Below, piece by piece: positions 36,850 through 47,739 of a DNA stretch of 64,000 bases. Position 1 is the stretch's first letter. Each line of letters opens with the position of its first letter. This DNA is from Conus ventricosus (taxonomy: Eukaryota > Mollusca > Gastropoda > Neogastropoda > Conidae). The notes under the pieces are model-generated. The model was not told the origin of the DNA. It ran no database searches and saw nothing but the letters and a program-made list of their open reading frames with translations. Both the position numbers and the translations under genes were made by a program. The stretch lies in NCBI GenBank assembly GCA_018398815.1, contig CM031616.1, forward strand, positions 29,381,609 through 29,445,608, given 5' to 3'.

Positions 36850-37190
36850 AACTCTTGTTGTATATTGACATGTAGAGCAGTTATTTAAACTCTTCCTGTA
36901 TATTGACGTTTGTAGGTCTGTTGTCTGAATGCCATCAAGCATTTAGGCACATCGACCTGTTGTTTGAACCGTTATGTGCAGACATGTCTATTTTCTGAAC
37001 CTCATCAAGCATTTAGGCACATCGACCTGTTGTTTGAACCGTTATGTGCAGACCTGTCTATTTTCTGAACCTCATCCCGTGTATAGACATAGTCTGTTGT
37101 CTGGACCCCTTCCAGAATATGGACATGTCAGCCTTTTACTTGAACCCCATCCAGTACATAGACATGTAGACCTATTGTTTGAAGCCCTTG
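36850..37190. repeat. ~70-bp minisatellite
   Basis: Units containing ATCAAGCATTTAGGCACATC and TGTTTGAACCGTTATGTGCA repeat with a 70-bp period (36933 and 37003). More diverged units lie on both sides. Confidence 0.85.
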
Positions 37191-37940
37191 AAAGGGCCAT
37201 TCAAGCTTACTCCTTCACAGTGTTTTGCCTAGTTATTCCGCTCGTTGAAACATTATTGCTATGATGGAAGACAACTCTCTGTCCAAGATCGACACGATTG
37301 CAAAGAGTAAATGGAGTTTGGAATGGCTAAATGAAAAAGATGTGGACAGTGCTCGGCAGTAGTATGAGAAGCTAAATCATTCTAGCTTGTGTTTATGTAT
37401 GATTGCAATGCAGAGCTGAAGTACAGATTAAATGAAGAGAAATGACTCAAAGAGCATGCTCCCAGTTGTAAACATGCAGAAAATTTAATGCTAAATTTGA
37501 TGTGTTTGGGGTTCATATTAACATCTGTCTGTCTGTCTCTTTCTTTTGTTTTTGTTTTTGCAATTAAATCTTTCTTGTCTGTTTCTTTTAAAGATTGAAA
37601 ATGCGCTGTTTGCTGATGTTTCATATGTATATGATGTTTTTGTTAAAATTCACCTTCATTTTATGTTAAAATTTCTGTTTACAGCCACACAAAGCCAAGA
37701 CGTTTGTCCTAAAATGTGCTGTATTTGCTTTCAAATTCCTTCAATTTCTCTTTCAGTCATTAGATTTTCTCTAACTTCAGAGGGGGCTCTACCACACTTA
37801 CCCTGCAACAGGGGCATTAACTCTAATCCCCACCAGGGGGCTGGGTGGCCACTAGACCCATGCCTTTCAGGTTTTTGAAAAAAATTGTAGTGATTGTCTC
37901 TTGATTCATATTTTGCACTAGTTGATACATGTCTGGACAG
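37191..37940 (+). other. Intron before the PAXIP1 BRCT3 exon
   Basis: I searched for the first half of BRCT3 and did not find it. A short open frame near 37264 shows no recognisable domain. Confidence 0.5.
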
Positions 37941-38078
37941 AAAGCTCTGGAGGATGAGAAACGCATGGTGACGGCATTCTGGCTGAATGATTGCCTGATG
38001 CAGAAGAAGATGCAGCCTCCGTGGCAGGCACTTCATATCCCCCTGATGTTTACTGGCGAGAAACCCTGCAAAAACCAG
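37941..38078 (+). CDS. PAXIP1: PAXIP1 exon (second half of BRCT3)
   Basis: The exon has 46 codons between GTCTGGACAG and a GT donor (CAG|GTCTGT), phase 0 to 0. It encodes KALEDEKRMVTAFWLNDC, then QKKMQPPWQALHIP and GEKPCKNQ. It aligns with vertebrate [31 protein letters not shown] and GKPCSQ. An ATG at 37929 lies in frame upstream but on the intron side of the acceptor. The exon that should encode the first half of this BRCT was not found. Confidence 0.92.
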
Positions 38079-38700
38079 GTCTGTGTCTCTGTGTGTACCA
38101 ACCTGTGCACTGGCATGACTGCTTTCAAAGACGTAGGAGTTCATTTATGATCCGTTAGACCGTACTGTGTCAGACAATTGTTCAGGTCAAGACACAGTTT
38201 GTTTTCGATCGTTTGATGGATTGTTGATCAGGAGGAAGGCAGAGAAAACTGAAGCCTTGAAATGGGATGAGCAAAAAGAAATGTTAGAAAATCACTTCCA
38301 CCAACAAAAATAAGTATTTGGCTATTTCTGGCTGTAATATTATTATATTGCTAATGACTGTTATGTGTATAACTGGTTTAGTGCATTCTGGTTTGCAGAC
38401 TTTAAGCTCGTTTCTGACTGAATTGATTGAATTTTCAGAATTTGTTGATTGTGTTTTGACAGAGAGAAAGATCCTTTATACATTATCATCTTTGACAGAT
38501 ACAGGAGGAATACAAACTTAAAAGTAACTTTTTAGATGCATATGCTCACAAACATGCAAAATACTGATACTGTGAAAACAAGACACACGCATGCAATTGT
38601 CAGTTTGATTCTGTTTTCTGTTTAAGTTGGTTTGCGTACTTTTTTAAAAAAGATATACTGAAACAAAGGAAATATCGGTGTGCCGAAATGCTGTGTACAG
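38079..38700 (+). other. PAXIP1 intron, nothing recognised
   Basis: This is an A/T-rich intron with no element or repeat that I can name. Confidence 0.5.
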
Positions 38701-38822
38701 ATCATCAGCATCACCAACTTCATGGGGGAAGAAAGGAAGCGAGTGAAGCAGATGATCAGCGCCATTGGTGCCAAGTACACTGGGTACATGACGCGCACCA
38801 ACTCTGTGCTCGTCTGTAAACG
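38701..38822 (+). CDS. PAXIP1: PAXIP1 exon (first half of BRCT4)
   Basis: The acceptor is TGTGTACAG and the donor GTCAGT, phase 0 to 2. The exon encodes IISITNFMGEERKRVKQM and then GAKYTGYMTRTNSVLVCK, aligning with vertebrate IISVTGFVDSDRDDLKLM and GAKYTGYLCRSNTVLICK. The AKYTGY motif is a PTIP hallmark. The split codon with the next exon gives Arg in CK-R-PGG. Confidence 0.95.
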
Positions 38823-40000
38823 GTCAGTACTGACTAAAACCCTGAATGTAACACAGCTTAATGCTCCTTTTTGCATTTTACCCATGTATGGACTGAGATG
38901 ATTTGATGAAGACTGGTTTTCAGTCTTGCGGCATTTGAACAGTGTTGAGATGAAATCTGGCAGTTATTCCCTCTCCGCTCATCTCTTGTGAGCTCGCGGA
39001 CAAAAGAACTGGTCACTTTGTTGCTTTTTTTTTTCTTTTTTAATTTTTTGTAGCCGTCTCGTTTTCCATGTCCATTCGGTGTTACTCCCATCTCAGCTCC
39101 CATTTATATAGCCACACCCAGGTTCTATCACATCAGCATTAACAGTTCACTGGGGGCACTCAGTATCGGGTTGCTATAGGATACCCTGCTAGAGGAGACC
39201 CTGATATTCTGCTGAGTCATTTTGGTGACTAGGCATTCTCTGATGGATTGTTACTTAGGTGGAATGGTAAGCTTATGTTCTTCAGGGTCTAGTGAAGGAT
39301 CATAGAGGCTCTTGAATAGCAGTGTGGAAAAAAATAAGTTGTTCACTGGTGTCTTGTAAATAGTCAATCTGGCAGCATATTTTGCCCACCACTCCAACAT
39401 TTTTACATCAGTTTGCACATCGAAAGGCAAAGAAATATCAATATCTGTTATAAGCATCAAGAAAGTTTCGAAATTTAAATTTAGATCTTTTACAAAGCAA
39501 AGGAAGCAGTGTTAGTAGGGATGATTTAGTTAAAAGAAAAGAAAAGAAAAGAAAAAAAAATTACCAGTTTGTTTGCAGCGCAGAGCAGGTCATCCTTTGC
39601 ACGTTTTGGTTATTTGTGTGGACCATCATGGAGTGATTTTCATAGACTGACAGTGCAGAGTCTGAAGAAAAATAGGGAGATAAATTACAATATAGACTAA
39701 AACTGCTTTGGCGGGTGTACTTAAAAACTGTCAGAGATGTCTCCAAGATGACAGAAAGTGCAAAAGAAGATACATGAATAGAAACAGAAACTGCAAGGCC
39801 TTACCAGCCTGTTATGTAAATGCATAGAGCAGGTAAATTTGATCTGTTGGTCCAGATCCCAGCACTTATTTGTTCTTTTCTTGATATTTTGAGTATTGTA
39901 CACAGTGTGACATTGTCCTTTTTAGGATGTGGCGTATCATGTATGGTCTGATTTGCACGCCTCGCAAAATGACGCTGCGGCTGTGTGTCCTTGGCAACAG
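38823..40000 (+). other. PAXIP1 intron with an old retroposon-like segment
   Basis: A poly-T stretch near 39030 is followed by GAGGAGACCCTGATATTC and GCTGAGTCATTTTGGTGACT (39195-39230). This resembles the poly-T-headed retroposon at 59.2-59.5 kb (GAGGAGACACTG, GCCGAGTCACTTCGGTGGT). A GAAAA repeat lies at 39536-39560. No gene is present. Confidence 0.4.
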
Positions 40001-40185
40001 GCCGGGGGGCATGAAGTTTGAGAAGGCCAAAGAGTGGCGGGTGCCTGTGGTGAACGTGCAGTGGCTGTCGGACCTGGTGCTGGGTCAGATGGACGCTCTG
40101 CGACTGCCCGTGCAGATGAGGTACCTTCAGGTGGGACACGCCCGAGACTTCTACGCCGACCTGGCCAGAGTCTGGCAGTGGATGA
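40001..40185 (+). CDS. PAXIP1: PAXIP1 exon (second half of BRCT4)
   Basis: The acceptor is TTGGCAACAG and the donor GTGAGT, phase 2 to 1. It encodes PGGMKFEKAKEWRVPVVNVQ, then WLSDLVLGQMDALR, and ends ARVWQWM. This aligns with vertebrate TGLKYEKAKEWRIPCVNAQ, WLGDILLGNFEALR and LLDAWRV. KAKEWR is nearly invariant in PTIP. Sequence upstream of the acceptor is open by chance and is not coding. Confidence 0.95.
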
Positions 40186-41520
40186 GTGAGTCATGCCATT
40201 TTTGAGCGCGCCGGCGGGGGATGTGTGTGTATGGTTCAGAATCATCTGCCAGCAGATGACTAATAGATTGCAGGGTTGCCGCTATGGAAACATGACCAAC
40301 ACTGCTGTTCATCCTTGTTCAGTATATCATTAAAGACCAAAATGCCTGGCAGCGCTCTTCCTTCAGGCATCCTGATTTATATCAGCTATTTTCATGAACT
40401 GGGATTGCCAGAGAACAAAGCACAGCCAAACATGATTTATAATTGGTATTTTCATTTGCTTCTGTCCGGATACGGGGGTTCTTTTAGCATAAGTTGTACT
40501 TCCACATTGTATGGAAATTCTAGAGATTTTTTTTTTAATGTTTATTTTGCCTGGGTGTCATCACCTGTTTGCCTTACTGTCGTCAGTTGTTTTTCTACTG
40601 TTTTAGCGCCCCCTTCCTGTTTTTTTGTTTAACAAAAACACTCTTTGCTTTTTTTTTCAATACAATAGAAAAGTGATTTTTCTCTGTTGCCTGGCAATTT
40701 ACACAGTGATAAGTAAAACATAACTGTTAGTTGTGTTCAGGTCATCAGAGAAGCAACAAGCAAACTCCAGTTTGGAGGAAATACACTTATGTGTTGGCCT
40801 ACAGAACACATATTAAGATGAAATTATTTTTGTTGAGGGCTCTAAACTCTAAGATTGATTATTGTGTGGTATTTATAGTTCTGTTCCTCAATATAACTCT
40901 TTATACAGTATTTATCTCTGTCGTCCATAACTAGATTGTTGTGTTACTTTTCTGTGTGTCTTCCAGTTCTGTGGCTTTACATGCTGTAAGAATCGTGAGC
41001 AATACAACATTGAAACAAATGATTCGTCCGTTTCTTCTTTTTTTTCCCTTATTAATTGTTGGTCTTTTTCTGTAAGTCATAGAACAAATGACTCCATATA
41101 TGGAAATGGGTGTTTAGAAGAAGTCTTGTGCCAAAAGTTATTAAATTACAAGGATTTCACCCCACCCCCTAAGGATTTCACCCCCACCCCCTAAGGATTT
41201 CACCCCACCTCCAACCTAAACCCTACCCCAACCCCCAGTCATCTTTTTCATTGAAGGCTCATTAAACCCCCTGAAAATCAAACTGAATACTCAGAGCTGT
41301 TTGCAGGCCTTCAAAGTCTGTAAAACCTGAGAACTAGACTGAAAATTTGATGAATTTGTTTTTCATGGAGCCCTTAATATATATTTTTTTCCGGAGAGAT
41401 CCTTTAAAACATCTCGAAAGTTCCAAGTTTTTGCTTCCCGGGAAGTGTGTATGAACTCTGTGATGGTCTGTATCAGTGCAGTGGTCTTGTGTGGCTATGA
41501 GGTCCATGGTCTGCGTGCAG
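40186..41520 (+). other. PAXIP1 intron with short 21-bp tandem repeat
   Basis: Three units of AAGGATTTCACCCCACCCCCT lie at about 41152-41220. Nothing else is recognised. Confidence 0.6.
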
Positions 41521-41650
41521 AGGGCTGGAGGAAGACTGTCAGAGTGGGCAAGGAAGTCCTTCAGAAGGCCACCCTCCTGCCCAAGAAGACGGTGAAGACT
41601 GAAGCCGACACCACCACCAACTCATCTGAACCTGCTGCCAAAAAAGCGAA
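41521..41650 (+). CDS. PAXIP1: PAXIP1 exon (basic linker after BRCT4)
   Basis: The acceptor is GCGTGCAG and the donor GTATGT, phase 1 to 2. It encodes KGWRKTVRVGKEVLQKA, then LLPKKTVKTEAD, and ends AAKKAK. Vertebrate PTIP has a comparable Lys/Arg-rich linker here (ending SSKRAR) between BRCT4 and BRCT5. Primary similarity is weak but position, phase and composition agree. The KKAK cluster could act as a nuclear localisation signal (inference). Confidence 0.85.
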
Positions 41651-41739
41651 GTATGTGGGCTTGTAAGTGGGGTGGGGTGGTGCAAGATTCTGTGTATCAG
41701 AGGGCCAGCAACCAGCGACAGCTGCTTTGTGCAGACATG

Positions 41740-42240
41740 TCAGATTATGTTATAGGTCAGCACCTGTTTCACTGTACGGACTGAACCAGATTGAGTACAC
41801 AACCAGCAAATTCTTCACTTAATCAAAAGACAATGTCAGGTTAAATTGCAGGTTGATAATTGCTTCACTTTATAATTTATCACGTCATAGGTCAGCAACT
41901 TGTGTCTAGAACGCCACTTGCTTTACTTAACATGTTTTATCAAGTTAGGTTATATGTCATCTATAAGGTCAACGAATCATGTCCAGATCACCAGTTGCTT
42001 TACTTAAAACATTATATCTAGTTAGATTATATGTCTACAGCTGCTTCACTTTACAGACCATTACAGAATAGGTTATATGTCAACACCTGTTTCTCTTTAC
42101 AGGCCATTATATACAAGTTTATAGGTCAACAGGTTCTTCACTTTACAGGTCATTGTATATAAGGTTATAGGTCAACTGTGCTTCACTTTACAGGCCATTA
42201 TATATAAGATTATAGGTCAACAGGCGCTTCACTGGGGTCA
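41740..42240. repeat. 46-bp minisatellite, left part
   Basis: Units of TATATAAGGTTATAGGTCAAC followed by AGGTGCTTCACTTTACAGGCC become increasingly regular toward the right. The array is cut at about 42235 by a LINE fragment and resumes at 42722. Confidence 0.85.
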
Positions 42241-42721
42241 TTGGGGGGATGTGATGAGTCAGCCGCCGTTTCTCTCCAGGCTCTTCTGTTTGTAGCTGAG
42301 GAGATCTGGCATGGTCATTTTGGTCCAGTCCTTTATATATTCGGACCAGCTCTTTCTCTGCCGTCCTCGTCTGTACCCTCCTTCAAGAGTACCTTGAAGG
42401 ATGGTTTTGGAGAGGGTGTTTTAACGAATGACGCAGCCAAACCATGCCATCTTCCGTCGTTTGACGGTTGCCAGAAGTGGTTCGTGGGGCTCAACTAGGT
42501 TGGTGACCAGGTTCCGCACATAATCATTGGTCTTGTGTTCTTTGTAGGAGGTGCAGAGTAGTTTCCTCAGGCACCTGGTCTCAAACACCTGGATTCTTCT
42601 TTCTATTTCGGCCATCTGTGTCCATGTCTCACAGCCATATAACAGGATGGAGACCACTAGTGACTTGTAGAGCCGGAATTTTGTGTGGAATTTGATGTTG
42701 CTCTTCCACACTCGGTTCAGT
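42235..42721 (-). mobile_element. LINE 3' fragment inside the minisatellite
   Basis: The minus strand encodes NIKFHTKFRLYKSLVVSILL, then YGCETWTQMAEIERRIQVFE and CLRKLLCTSYKEHKTNDYV, then EPLLATVKRRKMAWFGCVIR. This is the C-terminal segment (YKSxVxxxLLYGxETW...) of a metazoan non-LTR retrotransposon ORF2. The frame continues with lower quality to about 42240. It is 5-prime truncated. Confidence 0.8.
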
Positions 42722-42990
42722 TTTCAGGCCATAATAAGGTTATATAAGGTCACTTAGCAGGCCATTATGTATAAGGTTATAGGTCAACAGGTGCTTCACT
42801 TTACAGGCCATTATATATAAGGTTATAGGTCAACAGGTGCTTCACTTTGCAGGCCATTATATATAAGGTTATAGGTCAACAGGTGCTTCACTTTGCAGAC
42901 CATCACAGATTGGTCCACACTTCACTTTGCAGACTATTACAGATGAGGTTATAGACCAAAGGCTGCTTGATTTTACAGACCATAAAAGTT
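42722..42990. repeat. 46-bp minisatellite, right part
   Basis: Near-perfect units have a 46-bp period (AGGTCAAC at 42781, 42827 and 42873). Diverged units lead toward the exon at 43425. Confidence 0.9.
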
Positions 42991-43424
42991 TTGGGTCTTG
43001 CTCTTCCGCGGCTTTACTATAGATATATTAGTGTGTGCTTAAGATAAACAGCTGCTTCACCACCTTGAAGACCATACAGATTGGGAATTGAAATAAAGTA
43101 TGGTTCAAATGTTCCAAAATTATCGGTGGAAAGTATATAAGAAGGTATGGTGGGCAGTAATAAGAGATGAAAATGACAAGGAATTAACTGAATTTGTTCT
43201 GATGAGAAAGAGAGCAAAAACGATCCCCCAAAAAAAATTTGGAGAAAAAAACTTACACAGAGTACATAAATTTTACATTGATGCGTGCACCCATACGCTC
43301 TTAAGGAGAGAGAACAGTGTGCTTGGAGATTGTTTCTTTTCATATAGCTTCATGAGGAGTAGTGCGTAGTATAGATATATGTATTTTCTCTTTTTGTAGT
43401 GAACTCCTCTGTCCTGTTTGACAG

Positions 43425-43518
43425 GTTTGACGAGGACAGCCCGCCTCCAGAGGACAGCTCTGTGCCTCGCATCATCTTCACTGGCTACTGTCGCTCTGTC
43501 GTCAAACGACTCACTGCG
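43425..43518 (+). CDS. PAXIP1: PAXIP1 exon (start of BRCT5)
   Basis: The acceptor is GTTTGACAG and the donor GTGAGT, phase 2 to 0. It encodes FDEDSPPPEDSSVPRI and then IFTGYCRSVVKRLTA, aligning with vertebrate [20 protein letters not shown]. The FTG motif opens the first strand of BRCT5. A large 46-bp minisatellite lies a few hundred bases upstream in the same intron. Confidence 0.9.
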
Positions 43519-44788
43519 GTGAGTGGCAGATCGACATAGAACGCAGAACCAGCCTGGTAACTCAGTTGTATATATGATGTTTGTAGGAGATGATGGAGAA
43601 CAAAGTTGTTGCAAGCATACCATGTGGTTATCATCCTACATCCCTCCCCCTTTTTTTCCCTCCATTTTGACATCAAAATCCCAGCTTTGAAATACAAGGG
43701 TTGCCGATATTTTCTTAATTTTGAAGGAAAGAGAAGGAATAAATGGAAAGTAAAGAAAAAAGAATATGCTAGTTCTTCTGTACTGCTTAGTTTTGTTTCC
43801 ACAAAAAGTGTTGCAGTTTTAGGTAGATGCACCTTCTGACTATGGCCATGGTCTCAGGAGGTGCACACCTTTCCCCTTATTCTTGCCGCAAAAGGACCCT
43901 GATTTTGATTCCTGTCAGGTGGCAGCTTTGTGTCGTGGACAAGTTGCGTTCACATTCTTCCATATTTGAAGGTCTTTGAATTGTAAGACATGCTTATATT
44001 GTTCCACATTTGAATTTGTGTGTGTGTCTCATCTGCCGTACCCTCCAGTGGTGATATTCCACTCTCCCCCCTACACACTCACACCGTGGATCATCCTGTT
44101 GCAGGCTTTGAGCCAGCAAGTCTTAGGGTACGATGAGTATTAAACAGCTCTTCAGAGGAAGCACTCTGCAATATCCTAGTCAATTTGGAAATGTTCAGTG
44201 TTGCTTTTTTCATTGATCTTAATTTGGACACCACCAAGAAAGCTCTGTACTGACAAAAACAAAGTTGCTTTATAGTGGAACTAGACTTGGTGATTCCCCC
44301 CCCCCCCCCCATATCAAGGTGAACTTTTTTTTCCATCAATATACATGGTTTCTGGGTAGGTTTTAAATATGCCCTGAGGACAGCTTTTATTCATGTGTTG
44401 TGAAATATAAAACACAAATGACATCTGTTGTCTTCAGATTCTGGATGTTTAGCAACAGTTTTGCGCTTTGCAGTCATAAAGTTGATGAAAACATGTATAA
44501 CAGATCAAATGTTTACTTTTGAAACAATTTGTGCAAATGTGCACAGAGTTTTAAAGGTGTGGTCATGTGGATATCGCATTGAGGCAGCAAAAGAAATCCC
44601 ATCACAGTGTACTTTTAAAAACCAGGGTTAGAGTCGGTTTTGTTAATGTTGGTCTTTGCATTGTGGTGGTCTGACTGTCCGTCTTTTATGTCATCTGGCT
44701 GTTTGTTTTGTGTGTTGGTCATAATGTGGGTATTAAGAAGGGGATGGATATGCAGGTGGTGTATTGTGTTTCTGGATGTGTGTGTAAG
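43519..44788 (+). other. PAXIP1 intron before the hAT insertion
   Basis: There is a poly-C tract near 44297-44311. No gene was recognised. Confidence 0.5.
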
Positions 44789-45094
44789 CAGAGCTGCCAA
44801 CCAGTACGTTCCGGCCGTATTTTGTCACGGCGAGTTTACAAAAATACGGTGATACGGTCGAGCCAAAATAATACGGTGACGAACTTGCGCAAATGGTACG
44901 GCCATTTGTTGCTTTACCGAGGCAGCAGATTTGTAGTGCTAAAAGGGATCCTACAAGGAGACAGAAGAAAAAGGCCTCTGCCAGCCACATATAGTTGATA
45001 GACAAGGTAGGCCCTAGCTGAAAAAAAAATTCCATCCATCCTTGATTCCTTTTACTGTGTAGCTCTCGCCTTAGCAGACCACTAGCAGGGCAGG

Positions 45095-45440
45095 AAATTC
45101 CATCTGTCTCTCCCTGTAGCAGACGACATGTGTTAAGGAATGGCCCAGGCAGCGACTTAGCTGCTGTGGCTATTTTTAGTATGCTCATCATACACCCCTG
45201 CTTGCCAACCTCCCTCTCTCTCCCCACCCCTGTAGCAGACGACATGTGTTAAGGATTGGCCCTTAGCAGCTGAGGCAGCAACTGCTGTGGCTAGCAGGAG
45301 GGAGGGGAGAGGGGGGGGGGGGAGAGGGGGGGGGGAGGGGAGAGGTGGAGGGGGGGGCGGGGAGGGGGAGGATGGCAAGTAGTATGCCCATCCTACCCCC
45401 CTGCTTGCCAACCTCCCCCCCCCCCCCCCCACCCCCCTCT
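45095..45440. repeat. Two-plus tandem copies of a ~125-bp unit with poly-G/poly-C
   Basis: Units with GTAGCAGACGACATGTGTTAAGG (truncated here to the shared part), then GCTGTGGCTA, then CTGCTTGCCAACCTCCC repeat inside hAT element 1. They are separated by G-rich (45302-45370) and C-rich (45416-45440) tracts. Confidence 0.7.
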
Positions 45441-45607
45441 TCCGAATGTGGAAACAAAAGCTCCACTCAGTTACGTGATAGGTCTGATGGACCATGTGCT
45501 GACTCGAGTGAAAGAAAGCCCGCGAACCCTAAGCGTCGTGTAAGCACTGAGCGGCAGAAGAAGCACATTGGTTTTCTGAATTTCATCATCGTTTTTCATC
45601 ATCAAAA

Positions 45608-46037
45608 TGGACAACGGCGCAAATAAAAGAAAAAGTGAAGAGCCTCAACCCTCGGGGAGTAAAAAAAAAAAACCAGCAAGACAACAACACTTTCATCCCT
45701 CATATTCCAAGGACTTTCTATGCATTGTTGCCTCAAAACTAGGGACCATGTCGTCTGTGACTTAGACTTCGTTATAAGTCATGGTGGAATCAACAATGTT
45801 TCGTCCCACGTCAAAACAAATAGGCACAAGCAGAAAGGAGCTGCAATTGGACAGACTTCCAAACTGACAAACTTTTTTACCACCCCTTCACCAGCTGAAA
45901 AAGCAATGGAGTCGTCGGTGATAAGAGCTGAAACACTGTTTGCTCACTTTCTGGTTGAACACAACATTGCACTCAGTGCCGCTGATCATGCCGGACAGCT
46001 GTTCCTTTTTTTAAAAATAGTGACAATAATTAATTGA
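45608..46037 (+). pseudogene. hAT transposase N-terminal remnant
   Basis: The ATG at 45608 starts MDNGANKRKSEEPQPSGSKK. A frame change near an A-run (45661-45673) then leads to VCDLDFVISHGGINNVSSHV and KTNRHKQKG, a degenerate BED zinc finger ending H..H. Next come SKLTNFFTTPS and SSVIRAETLFAHFLVEHNIA, then LSAADHAGQLF, the conserved segment after the finger in this hAT group. The catalytic core is missing. Confidence 0.72.
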
Positions 46038-46614
46038 GTGTCAAGTGAGAAATGCAAAGAGACATTCTAATGATTCACTTTTTAAAATCATTGACAAAAA
46101 CTGATTAAGTCAAGTGACAATTCACTTTGCTCAAATTATTGTGAAAGAAAGCTTCTATCAAGTTGAAGGTAAGCCTTTTAAGATTATTTTTTGTGTGTAA
46201 TTGTCAGTTTTGTCTTTGTCTTATGCTGGTCTGCTCTTTCTTTCTTCGTATACATATGTGTGTATGTGTATTGTCACTGTGGTGGTTTGAAATGTTCGTG
46301 TATATATATGTCTCTGTGTCTCAATTTGTGTATGTGTGTGTGATAGTAGTAGTATTTTTTTCTAGCAGAAGTAGACTAAGTAAGTAAATTGTATGTTATT
46401 GTCAAAGAGTAAGTCTTGATCAATCTCTTATGCTAATAGTTTTTAATCACTATTAATTATATAAAGAAAAGTGCATACAAAATAAGTTGGTTAAAAAAAA
46501 AATCAAAACGCCGCGTTAAATTTAATTCCGGTCGGAAAATACTGTCAGATGGTGAAAAATACTGTGAAAAGCCAGGAATAGTACTGGGAAGAAATTTTGG
46601 GGTTGGCAGCTCTG

Positions 46615-46935
46615 TGTAAGGGGAATGGGGTTTTGCACAAGGCAAGTGGAATGAGATTGATATGTGTGTGTGTATATGAAACGTAGGCAACTGTTGGGGT
46701 GAGGGAACTGTTGTCTGCATTGTTGTCACTCATTCTTCATCTTTGTTTTGTTTTGTGCTGTTGCATCCTTGCATTCTTTTATGTATTTATACAGCACATT
46801 TAACACAGGTACATTTTTCATGAAACTGTGTTTCAATGAGAACTATACAATATGAACATCAGTGTTATTTTCCCTTTTATTTCGTGTCATCTCAAACTCT
46901 ATGTAACGCTGTGTTTGGATGTGTGGGTACATCAG
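46615..46935 (+). other. Short intron piece before the BRCT5 exon
   Basis: No gene or repeat was recognised. Confidence 0.5.
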
Positions 46936-47103
46936 ATAGCGGAGAAGCTGGGGGGCCGGGTGACGGAGAACCCCCAGCACTGCACGCACCTGGTGTCCAG
47001 AAACTGACGCGCACCATCAAGTTCTTCCACTCCATCAACGTGGCCCAGCACATCGTCACCAAGGAGTGGCTGGAGGAGTCCTCCCTCCAGAACAGATTCC
47101 TGG
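46936..47103 (+). CDS. PAXIP1: PAXIP1 exon (BRCT5 core) with apparent 1-bp deletion
   Basis: The acceptor is GGTACATCAG and the donor GTCAGT. The first frame encodes IAEKLGGRVTENPQHCTHLV, then SR, and hits TGA. Shifting by one base at about 47001 gives LTRTIKFFHSINVAQHIV, then TKEWLEESSLQNRFL. Together these align with vertebrate [26 protein letters not shown] and VVKHIVTPEWLEECF. One missing base at the AGAAAC repairs the frame and makes the exit phase fit the next exon. I treat it as an assembly indel. Confidence 0.92.
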
Positions 47104-47169
47104 GTCAGTGATGCCCTGCACTCGCATGCCGCCAACAGTCGGCACTCCCCCTCCCCTCCCTGGGTAGGT

Positions 47170-47710
47170 AGGGGAGATGGGATGGGGGAAGGGAGGGGAA
47201 ACCCGGATGGGGACTATAAGCGAGTCGGACCCGTGTGCCTTCCTGGCCCCTGCACACGTTAAAGAACCCACGGCAGTCGAAAATCGAAAAGAGCAGGGGG
47301 GTTTCCCGCTGCCCTGGCAAAATTGATGTAGATTGAAGATAGCCGCCTGGTATTTCTTACCAAGCCACAAAAATCGTCACTTACTGTTGTCGTGTGCCAT
47401 CGTTGTACCGGTGGAAGTGGAGGACACGTATAAACATCGCATGCATCCTATGTCAGAAACTGGAGGAATAAATGAGATAAATGAAAATGAGTGACTGAGA
47501 AACTGGAGGAATAAATGAGATAAATGAAAATGAGTGACTGATATTTGAATGGTACGGGAAACGACTGAATGAGCGCCAGTAGGCTGCTCTTCGGCCGGCT
47601 CTACCTGGGTAGGCAGCCCGTTGAGTGAGTGAGGTAGTGTGTTATTGTAAAGCGCTTAGAGCTTGGTCTGTGACCGAGGATAGGCGCTATATAAATACCC
47701 AATATAATAT
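47170..47710 (+). mobile_element. tRNA-SINE, 5'-truncated (copy C)
   Basis: It retains the core (GGGACTATAAGCGAG, CACGTTAAAGAACCCACGGC) and the long tail TTGTAAAGCGCTTAGAGCTT ... GGCGCTATATAAATA. A 43-bp direct duplication (47461 and 47504) lies inside. The tRNA head is missing. Confidence 0.72.
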
Positions 47711-47739
47711 ATAATGTAATAATAACCCTGAGCGGCGGG

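Larger units (their letters stand above)
44789..46614 (+). mobile_element. hAT element 1, internally deleted, 6-bp TSD
   Basis: Terminal inverted repeats CAGAGCTGCCAACC (44789-44802) and GGTTGGCAGCTCTG (46601-46614) are perfect. They are flanked by TGTAAG on both sides (44783-44788 and 46615-46620). The interior encodes a BED-finger transposase N-terminus and lacks the catalytic core. CAG-starting ends plus a BED finger indicate the hAT superfamily. A 6-bp rather than 8-bp duplication suggests a divergent hAT group. Confidence 0.85.

Noticed and set aside
37929..37940. Internal start codon of a second gene at the BRCT3 exon
   Set aside because: The ATG lies on the intron side of a good CAG acceptor, and the downstream exons continue the PAXIP1 order with consistent phase.
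42722..42990. CRISPR array
   Set aside because: These are regular direct repeats without unique spacers, in a eukaryotic intron. It is a plain 46-bp minisatellite. The same holds for 47.7-48.3 and 57.3-57.4 kb.
45157..45495. Proline-rich protein on the minus strand
   Set aside because: It is caused by the poly-G and poly-C tracts inside hAT element 1.
46936..47103. PAXIP1 as a decayed pseudogene
   Set aside because: Splice sites, phases and residues are preserved in all exons. The only lesions are single-base indels of the kind also seen between the two fresh LTRs.
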